Origin: Candidatus Opitulatrix roisinitermitis
GTDB lineage: Bacteria > Actinomycetota > Actinomycetes > Actinomycetales > Bifidobacteriaceae
NCBI GenBank assembly: GCA_031288055.1
Contig: JAITSD010000100.1
Location: 1 to 14,088, forward strand
Length of the DNA stretch: 14,088 bases
Direction of reading: 5' to 3'
The translations under genes and the position numbers were made by a program. The notes below the pieces were generated by a model. The model worked only from the letters and a program-made list of their open reading frames with translations. It was not told the DNA's origin and made no database searches. This document shows, piece by piece, positions 1 through 5,476 of the stretch; positions within the stretch are counted from its first letter, which is position 1; each line of letters opens with the position of its first letter.

Positions 1-1
1 G

Positions 2-622
2 GGTATGGCAACTTTAATAGTCTCTAACGGCGGACAAGTTATGGAACAGGTCGGTCAATTTGAACCAGATTTAGTTATTTTAGATCTTATGTTGCCCGAT
101 AAGGACGGTATAACCGTGGCTAAAGAGATTAGAGATAGTAAATATAGCCCATCAATTTTAATGTTGACCGCTCGTGATGATGAGGTTGATATGTTAACAG
201 GTTTTTCGGTGGGGGCTGATGATTATGTCACAAAACCTTTTTCTCCAAGAGAACTAATGGCTAGAATATATGCTATTTTACGCAGAATTAAAAGTCAGTC
301 GCATTTACCTGATAAAAAATCTTTGTATAAAGATATTATTGAAGTAGGTGATTTACAAATGGATTCTACAAAAGCCAAAGTAATTTATAAATCACAACGA
401 CTTTATTTAACTCCTACAGAGTTTGAATTACTTAAGGTTTTAGCTTCGCAAAACGAAAAAGTTTTTTCTCGTTCAGAATTGTTAAAAGAAGTGTGGGATT
501 GGGAAAATGCTCACGAAACCCGCACAGTTGATTCACATGTTAAATCAATTAGAAAAAAAGCTGGCGATTCTAATATTATAAAAACTTTGCACGGATACGG
601 TTATACATTAGGTAATGGCTAA
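2..622 (+). CDS. OmpR/PhoB-family response regulator, 5' end outside window
   Basis: DNA-binding response regulator of a two-component system. The receiver domain occupies about residues 1-95 of the visible part and a winged-helix Trans_reg_C domain about 108-205. The phospho-acceptor aspartate is D27 (VILDLMLP), the switch threonine T55 (LTARDD) and the conserved lysine K77 (TKPFS), counted from the ATG at 5. In full-length OmpR regulators this aspartate lies near residue 50-55, so roughly 25 residues, including the acidic pair of strand 1, are missing to the left. The ATG at 5 is therefore an internal methionine in the usual 'GY-V--A-NG' stretch, and the reading frame is open to the edge. 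The C-terminus ends in the usual wing (HGYGYTL), so that end is intact. The stop codon overlaps the following kinase gene by 8 nt, suggesting translational coupling. Target genes are unknown; the nearby ABC exporter is a candidate only by position. Confidence 0.93.
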   Translation, partial: GMATLIVSNGGQVMEQVGQFEPDLVILDLMLPDKDGITVAKEIRDSKYSPSILMLTARDDEVDMLTGFSVGADDYVTKPFSPRELMARIYAILRRIKSQSHLPDKKSLYKDIIEVGDLQMDSTKAKVIYKSQRLYLTPTEFELLKVLASQNEKVFSRSELLKEVWDWENAHETRTVDSHVKSIRKKAGDSNIIKTLHGYGYTLGNG

Positions 623-1292
623 ATCTCGTTTAGTCCAAAAAGATTTAATTTCTAATGTTTCCCATGAATTGAGAACACCGGTTTCTATTTTAAAAGCCCA
701 GTTAGAAAATCTAGCTGATGGTATAGATAAACCAACCCCAGCTCTATTTGAGCAAATGTTAGATACCACCAATCAAATGTCTGATTTAATTGAGTTTTTT
801 TTGGATTTGTCTCGTTTACAAGAGGGTAAACAATTTTTAAATTTATCAGTTTTTAAAATAGGCGATTATTTAGAGGAATGTATTTCAAGTTTAACTTATT
901 TAACTAGAGCAAAAAATATTCAATTTATAATTGATGTTCAGCCAGCAGATTTGTCAATAATGGCTGATAAAAATCGCTTGCGTCAGATAGTTATAAACTT
1001 AGTAACTAATGCTATAAAATATTCCTTAGGTACATCTAAAATTATTATTCAGGTTTTGCAAGATGGAAAAAATAATTTAATTAGGTTTATTGATTTTGGA
1101 CCAGGTATTCCAAAAAAAACTCGTAAAAAACTTTTTGCTCGTTTTACTAGAGGTGATATAAGTCAACAAGGAGGAACTGGTTTAGGCTTAGCTATTTCGC
1201 AATGGGCAGCTACTTTACATAAAGGAAAACTAGATATTTTGGATTCTAAAGAAGGTGCAATTTTTGAATTAAAGTTTCCCAAAAATTTCTAA
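615..1292 (+). CDS. Sensorless histidine kinase (DHp + HATPase only)
   Basis: Histidine kinase that should autophosphorylate and pass phosphate to the upstream regulator. A HisKA/DHp domain begins almost at the start codon: H17 in SHELRTP is the phospho-acceptor. A HATPase_c domain follows with N box (NLVTNAIKYS), G1 box (DFGPGIP), F box (FARFTRGD) and G2 box (GGTGLGLAI), all intact. At 225 aa it is much shorter than the usual 350-500 aa of OmpR-partner kinases: no transmembrane segment, extracellular sensor, HAMP or PAS domain precedes the DHp helix. The start ATG lies inside the last codons of the regulator (8-nt overlap), so there is no room for a longer N-terminus without running through the regulator's C-terminus. 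It is predicted to be cytosolic. It could be a natural minimal kinase controlled by another protein, or the remnant of a deletion that removed the sensor. Kinase identity is sure; activity and signal are unknown. Confidence 0.92.
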   Translation: MAKSRLVQKDLISNVSHELRTPVSILKAQLENLADGIDKPTPALFEQMLDTTNQMSDLIEFFLDLSRLQEGKQFLNLSVFKIGDYLEECISSLTYLTRAKNIQFIIDVQPADLSIMADKNRLRQIVINLVTNAIKYSLGTSKIIIQVLQDGKNNLIRFIDFGPGIPKKTRKKLFARFTRGDISQQGGTGLGLAISQWAATLHKGKLDILDSKEGAIFELKFPKNF

Positions 1293-1316
1293 AATAAAAA
1301 CAAATTTAAATAAATA

Positions 1317-1898
1317 TTAATCGCCAGAACCTTGCAGATTTTCAACTTTCCAATCTGGAAAAAATAATAAATAAGTACCTTGTTTTTTCAAAGTTATGGA
1401 AAATTGATTTTCGCCAACATCTTTAACATCTACTTTGGCATCAATTTCAGCAGTATCTCCGTTAATTTTGCTTGAAGTAATATTAACTTTTTGAAAAATA
1501 CCTTTTAGGCTGTCAAAAGAATCTTCGGGTGGCAAAATCATATCAAGATTAGTCGACGAATTATCAATTAAGTTTTTAACCTGACTGCTATTACCTGAAC
1601 TCAGAGCTGAAAAATATTTTTCAGTAACAGTATTAACGGTGGGAATATTTATAATAGCTATCCCTAAAATAATTCCTAAAGCTACACTAACTAAAGCTGA
1701 AACTACGGTAATAATTAGTTTTGTTAAAGGATTAATTTTTTTATGATTGTCTTTTAGAAGTTCCTTGTCTTTTATGCGAATTCTGTCGTCGCTTTTATCA
1801 ACATCAACTTTGGCTTCAGTTTTAGGATCTATAATAATTTCAGTATTTTCTGTATTTATTTCTAAATTAGTTTTATCCTTAGTTTTTTCAACAGCCAT
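1317..1898 (-). CDS. Single-pass membrane protein with small extracytoplasmic domain, unknown function
   Basis: I do not recognise a named family. The protein has 193 aa: an acidic/lysine-rich, probably disordered cytoplasmic tail (about 1-56), one transmembrane helix (about 59-85, LIITVVSALVSVALGII), and a C-terminal outside domain of about 105 residues. The outside domain (YFSALSSGNSSQVKNLI near 93-110; FFPDWKVE near the end) resembles the NTF2-like DUF4878 type seen in many Gram-positive membrane proteins and lipoproteins, a resemblance by eye only. There is no lipobox and no cleavable signal peptide. The gene lies convergent to the kinase gene and downstream, on the same strand, of the ABC exporter, but has its own promoter-like motif. 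The -10-like TAGACT sits exactly 6 nt before the ATG with no Shine-Dalgarno sequence, so the transcript is probably leaderless. It could be an accessory of the exporter or a signal partner for the sensorless kinase; neither is shown. Confidence 0.8.
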   Translation of the reverse strand: MAVEKTKDKTNLEINTENTEIIIDPKTEAKVDVDKSDDRIRIKDKELLKDNHKKINPLTKLIITVVSALVSVALGIILGIAIINIPTVNTVTEKYFSALSSGNSSQVKNLIDNSSTNLDMILPPEDSFDSLKGIFQKVNITSSKINGDTAEIDAKVDVKDVGENQFSITLKKQGTYLLFFPDWKVENLQGSGD

Positions 1899-1904
1899 AC
1901 ATAA

Positions 1905-1917
1905 AGTCTAACACGAA
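1905..1917 (-). promoter_or_regulatory. Extended -10 promoter, leaderless, for the gene at 1317-1898
   Basis: On the minus strand this reads TTCGTGTTAGACT, with an extended -10 core TGTTAGACT (TGn plus TAnnnT). The hexamer ends exactly 6 nt before the ATG, placing transcription start at or next to the A of the start codon. The same 13 bases recur at 13660-13672 upstream of rpoZ. No clear -35 was found. Confidence 0.5.
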
Positions 1918-1945
1918 TTAGTAATTTATATTTTTGATTTATCAG

Positions 1946-3295
1946 TTAACCCCTTAAGGCTTCTATAGGAGTTAATTTAGCGGCTTTGCGAGCTGGGAAA
2001 TATCCAGCAACTATGGCTATAATAATTAGTAATATTAAAAGTCCAGCTGATGAAACCCAATCAAAAATTAGTAAGGTTTCTTTTGGCTTAGTAATGTTAA
2101 AAAGTTTACTTAGTAGCGGATTAAATAAGGTTAGAACTAGGGCTAAAACACAGCCGATAAAACCGCCAAAAAGGCCAATCAGTCCAGCTTCATAGCGAAA
2201 AAGACGAGAAATATCTTTAGCGTGCATACCTAAAGCTCGCATCATACCAATTTGGCGTTTTCTTTCTAAGACGGAAATATATTGTGTGTTAATAATTCCA
2301 AAAATTGATGCTAAAAGTGCTAAGGCACCGAAAAATATTAGACCGCCTTCAGCAATTTGAATACTTTGCATAAGATCCTCTTGAGTGCTTTGCATAGAAT
2401 CTACTGTTAAATCCGAACCGATAACTTTTAATTTGCTTATAACATCTTGAATAACATAACCATTTTTAACACTGGCACTAAGTGAGATAAATTGACATTT
2501 CTGTCCATTTTGGCAAATCTGATTAACCATATTATAGGGAATATATATAGTATTAGGGGCGTAGGTTCTAGCCCCAGCTTCATTTAGTAGACCAACGACT
2601 TTAACTGTTTTATGAATCAAAGAGCCGCCTTCATCCTCTGGCGTGGCAAAAAAAGCTATATTAATTTGTTGATTAAGTAGTTGTTTTTTATCATTTAGAC
2701 CTAGTTGTTTATAATAATTTTCTGACACAAAAGCTTCATTATCTTTTAATATATATTGGCTATCAACTCCCTGAATTGCTGTGGATAATTGAATAGCTTG
2801 CTTGTCTATTTGTGTATTGACAGAGGTTTTGTATTTTTGTTCATTGCTACCAGTAAAATATCTGCCATCTATAAAATATCCATAATGAATTTGATCTAAA
2901 CCCTCAGTGTTTTTTACTTTAGTTAAATAATTTTGCGGAAATGATTGATTATAAAAAGTTTCACTATTTTGTTCTGACACTACATTTTTGCTATTGTTTA
3001 TTTGATCAGTATTATTATTTTCAGTGTTGTCAGAATATTTTTTTGGTGTGTAATCTTTAGGTTTTTGACTATTTGTAAAATCGTAAGTTATAGTAATAGC
3101 TGTGGGATCTCCTCTGTCTGATATTGTGTTATTTATATATGATTTAGCACCTAGTCCAGCGCTTAAGGCAGCACAAATTGTGAAAGAGCCCACTGAAATA
3201 GCTAAAGCTGTAAAAATAGTCCTAGTTTTAGCGTGTCGCAAAGCTTGTAAAGCTCTGATAAGTAAATCTGTTTTTCTGATATTTTTAGTTTTCAT
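1946..3295 (-). CDS. MacB/LolC-type ABC transporter permease (FtsX family)
   Basis: Membrane subunit of a MacB-superfamily ABC exporter that works by mechanotransmission rather than by a classical translocation path. The 449 aa show the standard four-helix plan: TM1 about 25-47, a large extracytoplasmic MacB_PCD domain about 50-312, then the FtsX domain with TM2 (317-340), TM3 (370-391) and TM4 (414-433). The cytoplasmic element RKRQIGMMRALG (345-356) after TM2 and the C-terminal ARKAAKLTPIEALRG are hallmarks of the family. The outside domain contains an Asn/Gln/Ser-rich stretch near residues 85-115. The gene starts 11 nt after the ATPase stop codon, and its Shine-Dalgarno sequence (AAGGA) overlaps that stop, so the two are co-translated. 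Substrate is unknown: family members export lipoproteins, macrolides or peptides or drive cell-wall hydrolases. No MacA-like adaptor is visible here. Confidence 0.92.
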   Translation of the reverse strand: MKTKNIRKTDLLIRALQALRHAKTRTIFTALAISVGSFTICAALSAGLGAKSYINNTISDRGDPTAITITYDFTNSQKPKDYTPKKYSDNTENNNTDQINNSKNVVSEQNSETFYNQSFPQNYLTKVKNTEGLDQIHYGYFIDGRYFTGSNEQKYKTSVNTQIDKQAIQLSTAIQGVDSQYILKDNEAFVSENYYKQLGLNDKKQLLNQQINIAFFATPEDEGGSLIHKTVKVVGLLNEAGARTYAPNTIYIPYNMVNQICQNGQKCQFISLSASVKNGYVIQDVISKLKVIGSDLTVDSMQSTQEDLMQSIQIAEGGLIFFGALALLASIFGIINTQYISVLERKRQIGMMRALGMHAKDISRLFRYEAGLIGLFGGFIGCVLALVLTLFNPLLSKLFNITKPKETLLIFDWVSSAGLLILLIIIAIVAGYFPARKAAKLTPIEALRG

Positions 3296-3306
3296 AAAGC
3301 TTGTCC

Positions 3307-4017
3307 TTATTTTATTATATTGTTAAACTCTTTTGTGTTGGACTTTTTGTCAATTTGCCAAATTTTGCCATCTTGCATTTGGAAAATAATATCGCACATA
3401 TTGGCTAAGGTTATATCATGGGTTACCATAATAAAAGTTGTGCCTAAATGATTAGTTAGATTAAAAAGTGTCTGTATTATTTGCCAACCAGTTTGACTAT
3501 CTAAATTACCTGTTGGTTCATCGGCAAAAAGTATTTTAGGATTATTAACAATAGCTCTAGCAATGGCTAATCTTTGTCTTTGTCCACCAGATAATTCACT
3601 AGCTAGGGACTTAGCTTTGTCTTCTAGACCCACCCTTTCCAAGGCTTCAAGCGATAAGCGTTTTCTAGCAGATTTATTCATATTTAGAATTTCTAATGGT
3701 AATGAAATATTGGCTAGGCAAGTTTGTGTATCGTCAACATAAAAATTTTGAAAAATAAAACCCATTTTTTCAGCTCTAAATTTATCTAATTGCTTGTCAT
3801 TGAACTGTAAAATATTTGTTTTATCAATTAAAACCTCGCCAGAATCAGCCTTGTCCAGTGTTGACATAACTTGCATAAGAGTAGATTTTCCGGAACCAGA
3901 ACGCCCAACCACAGCAATTTTCTGTTTGCTAGGAATAGATAAATTGATATTTTGTAGTGCTTGAACGGGGTTTTTCTTAGGATTATAAGTTTTATTTAGA
4001 TTTTTCACCGTTATCAT
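3307..4017 (-). CDS. MacB/LolD-type ABC transporter ATP-binding protein
   Basis: Cytoplasmic ATPase that powers the permease encoded immediately downstream. The 236 aa are typical for LolD/MacB ATPases. Visible motifs are Walker A GRSGSGKST (38-46), Q-loop Gln90 (FIFQNF), ABC signature LSGGQRQ (142-148), Walker B ILFADEPTGNLD (162-173) with catalytic Glu167, and H-loop His200 (VTHD). The ADEPTGNLD form is characteristic of the MacB/LolD branch. The start ATG is supported by an AAAGGA Shine-Dalgarno sequence 7 nt upstream (4025-4030) and by homology beginning at ITVKNLNKTY. Position 90-100 reads QNFYVDDTQTCLANI, where the family usually has QxFxLLPxLTAxEN, so the usual Leu-Leu-Pro after the Q-loop is replaced. 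An extended -10 promoter lies about 60 nt upstream. It is the first gene of a probable two-gene operon. Confidence 0.95.
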   Translation of the reverse strand: MITVKNLNKTYNPKKNPVQALQNINLSIPSKQKIAVVGRSGSGKSTLMQVMSTLDKADSGEVLIDKTNILQFNDKQLDKFRAEKMGFIFQNFYVDDTQTCLANISLPLEILNMNKSARKRLSLEALERVGLEDKAKSLASELSGGQRQRLAIARAIVNNPKILFADEPTGNLDSQTGWQIIQTLFNLTNHLGTTFIMVTHDITLANMCDIIFQMQDGKIWQIDKKSNTKEFNNIIK

Positions 4018-4024
4018 AATTTAT

Positions 4025-4030
4025 TCCTTT
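4025..4030 (-). promoter_or_regulatory. Ribosome binding site of the ABC ATPase gene
   Basis: AAAGGA on the minus strand, 7 nt before the ATG at 4017. It fixes the start codon and shows that this transcript has a leader, unlike several neighbours. Confidence 0.7.
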
Positions 4031-4047
4031 CAGTATATTTTTGTTCT

Positions 4048-4060
4048 ATACTTTAAGTAT
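4048..4060. repeat. 13-bp perfect inverted repeat, possible operator
   Basis: ATACTT-T-AAGTAT, two perfect 6-bp arms around one base. On the minus strand it falls about 12-24 nt after the predicted transcription start of the ABC exporter, in its leader, where a repressor could act. AT-rich palindromes also arise by chance, so confidence in function is low. Confidence 0.3.
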
Positions 4061-4078
4061 CTTGTGCTAACTATAAAT

Positions 4079-4087
4079 ATTATAGCA
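4079..4087 (-). promoter_or_regulatory. Extended -10 promoter of the ABC exporter operon
   Basis: The minus strand reads TGCTATAAT, a perfect extended -10 (TGn + TATAAT). Predicted transcription start is about 4072, giving a leader of roughly 55 nt that contains an inverted repeat and the AAAGGA ribosome site. No convincing -35 is seen, as expected for an extended -10. The identical 9-mer occurs before the glycosyltransferase gene (9561-9569). Confidence 0.6.
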
Positions 4088-4134
4088 ATTATTTCTATAT
4101 TCGTACTTTACTAAATTCCCATACAAACAGTTTA

Positions 4135-4146
4135 CCCCCCCCCCCC
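4135..4146 (+). repeat. Homopolymer run of 12 C
   Basis: Twelve consecutive C in the 180-bp spacer between divergent genes, in an otherwise very AT-rich sequence. It lies 51 nt upstream of the DUF3043 start and 117 nt upstream of the ABC ATPase start, outside coding sequence. Such tracts vary in length by slipped-strand mispairing and can tune promoters. It could also be an assembly or sequencing weak point. Confidence 0.9.
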
Positions 4147-4185
4147 AAGAATTTAGCAAATATTTTTTTAGATAATATCGTAGTA

Positions 4186-4191
4186 TAAAAT
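4186..4191 (+). promoter_or_regulatory. -10-like hexamer for a leaderless DUF3043 transcript
   Basis: TAAAAT lies exactly 6 nt before the ATG at 4198 and no Shine-Dalgarno sequence is present. The overlapping TATAAA at 4184-4189 is an alternative. A second possible -10, GATAAT at 4171-4176, would give a short leader. The AT-rich context makes any single hexamer uncertain. Confidence 0.4.
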
Positions 4192-4197
4192 ATATAC

Positions 4198-4758
4198 ATG
4201 ACAAAAAATGTTCCTACACCTAAAAGAAAAGATTCTGAATTAACCAGAAAAAATCCGATTGTGCAATCTCGACAAGCTGCTAGACGAAAAAAATTAACAA
4301 AAGCCCAGAAGCAAGAATTAAAAAATACCAGTCGTCAAATGCGGGTTAAACAGTATGAGGGTATGAAAGCTGGTGACGAACGCTATTTACCAGCTAAAGA
4401 TAAAGGTAAAGTTCGGTCATTTATTAGAGATTATGTAGATTCCAGATTTTCCTTAGGTGAATATTTTATGATAATTGCTATAGTTTTGTTATTCGGTTCT
4501 ATGATGTTAGGTTTTAATAATCCACTGCTGACCTATTATGCCACACTTTTAGTTTATATTTATCTTATAGCTGTGGCTATAGAATTGTTTATAGTTTGGC
4601 GTAAATTAAAGAAAGAATTATACCATCGTTTTGGCGTAGATTTAGTGACCAGCCAAAAGGGTAATGCTTGGTATGCTATTATGAGAATGATTCAATTTAG
4701 ACCTATGAGAATGCCTAAACCAAAATATAAGAATAGGGCTGATTTTAAAATTAATTAG
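4198..4758 (+). CDS. DUF3043 integral membrane protein
   Basis: Member of the actinobacterial DUF3043 family, whose function is not established. The 186 aa match the family's usual size and plan. There is a strongly basic N-terminal tail (about 1-50, beginning with TPKRK), then the family signature GDERYLPAKDKG (59-70) followed by RDYVDSR (77-83). Two transmembrane helices follow at about 88-106 and 110-133, then a basic C-terminal tail ending with RPMRMPKPKY. Both termini are predicted to be cytoplasmic. The gene is first in a plus-strand series leading to DUF4191, glnA and nadE. No ribosome site precedes the ATG, and the -10-like sequence 6 nt upstream suggests a leaderless mRNA. The 12-C tract 51 nt upstream may affect its expression. 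The stop codon is TAG. Family assignment is firm; role is unknown. Confidence 0.9.
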   Translation: MTKNVPTPKRKDSELTRKNPIVQSRQAARRKKLTKAQKQELKNTSRQMRVKQYEGMKAGDERYLPAKDKGKVRSFIRDYVDSRFSLGEYFMIIAIVLLFGSMMLGFNNPLLTYYATLLVYIYLIAVAIELFIVWRKLKKELYHRFGVDLVTSQKGNAWYAIMRMIQFRPMRMPKPKYKNRADFKIN

Positions 4759-4760
4759 TA

Positions 4761-4766
4761 TAGAAT
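4761..4766 (+). promoter_or_regulatory. -10-like hexamer for a leaderless DUF4191 transcript
   Basis: TAGAAT ends 6 nt before the ATG at 4773, inside the 14-nt gap after DUF3043, again with no Shine-Dalgarno sequence. The stretch from 4757 closely resembles the one before DUF3043 (TAGTATAGAAT against TAGTATAAAAT). Read-through from DUF3043 is equally possible. Confidence 0.35.
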
Positions 4767-4772
4767 AAATAT

Positions 4773-5471
4773 ATGGCAAAGGGAGAAACAGTTAAATCTA
4801 AGCAGCGATTTAAAACCATAAAGCAATTAGTTGAAGTTTTTAAAATAACTAAGCAATTTTATCCCCATTTACCAATCTATTTTGTAGCGGCTTTAATTTT
4901 ACCTTTGGTTTTAGTAATTATAATTGCTTTTTTCACTTCACTTTATTGGTTAATTATTTTCGGAGTTTTGTTAAGTTTGTTTTTGGCTTTATTTACTTTA
5001 TCTCGCTTTGGTGATAAAGCTAGTTATAAAAGAATTCATGGACAAACAGGAGCTGCGGGAGTTATTTTAAATTCCATTAAAATTGGCGGTTTTTCATTTG
5101 AGGAAAGCCCTGTGGCTTTTAATGCTAAGAACAGATCTTTAGTTTTTCGGGGTGTTGGACGCCCTGGAGTAATTTTAGTAAGCGAGGGTCCAAGTAGTCA
5201 AGTAAGGTCTCTATTAATTATGGAAACTAAAAAAATTAAACGAATTTTGCCTAATGTACCAGTTATTGAAATTCAAAGCGGGGAGGCTTCAGGACAAGTG
5301 CCTTTACCTAAATTAAAGAAAGTTATAGTTAGACAAAAGGTAGTTTTAACAAAAGATGAATTAGCAGCTATACTTAAACGCTTAAAGGCTTTAGGCGGTT
5401 TAAATTTACCGATTCCTAAAGGCATAGATCCAAATAATTTTCACCAAAGTAGAAAGGTCATCCGCGGATAA
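4773..5471 (+). CDS. DUF4191 membrane protein
   Basis: Member of DUF4191, an actinobacterial membrane protein family of unknown function. The 232 aa start with a cytoplasmic segment (about 1-32, containing the usual KQLVEVFKITKQF), followed by two transmembrane helices (about 34-55 and 58-78). A conserved soluble domain follows: the GQTGAAGVILNS block near 90-101, then VFRGVGRPGVILVSEG, then SGEASGQVPLPKL, and a C-terminal ELAAILKRLKALG. These blocks make the assignment secure. In mycobacteria and many other actinobacteria a DUF4191 gene sits just upstream of glnA, as here (5 nt gap), which supports both the actinobacterial origin and co-transcription with glutamine synthetase. The RDD-family gene often found between them is absent. 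The start has no Shine-Dalgarno sequence. Confidence 0.92.
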   Translation: MAKGETVKSKQRFKTIKQLVEVFKITKQFYPHLPIYFVAALILPLVLVIIIAFFTSLYWLIIFGVLLSLFLALFTLSRFGDKASYKRIHGQTGAAGVILNSIKIGGFSFEESPVAFNAKNRSLVFRGVGRPGVILVSEGPSSQVRSLLIMETKKIKRILPNVPVIEIQSGEASGQVPLPKLKKVIVRQKVVLTKDELAAILKRLKALGGLNLPIPKGIDPNNFHQSRKVIRG

Positions 5472-5476
5472 ATAAA

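Noticed and set aside
5..7. ATG at 5 as the true start of the response regulator
   Set aside because: The receiver-domain aspartate would be at residue 27 instead of about 50-55, and the first strand with its acidic residues would be missing; the frame is open to the window edge.
615..1292. Kinase as a frameshifted fragment of a longer gene within the window
   Set aside because: The regulator upstream is complete to its normal C-terminal wing and occupies the preceding DNA, so no sensor-coding remnant exists in another frame.
1293..1316. Rho-independent terminator between the convergent kinase and membrane-protein genes
   Set aside because: The 24-nt gap is only A/T with no GC stem, so no hairpin can be supported.
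1986..2195. Short plus-strand open frame inside the permease gene
   Set aside because: It lies wholly antisense to a well-supported gene, has no recognisable family and no ribosome site. The same applies to open frames at 3102-3326 (+), 5828-6040 (-), 11459-11680 (-) and 11806-12093 (-).
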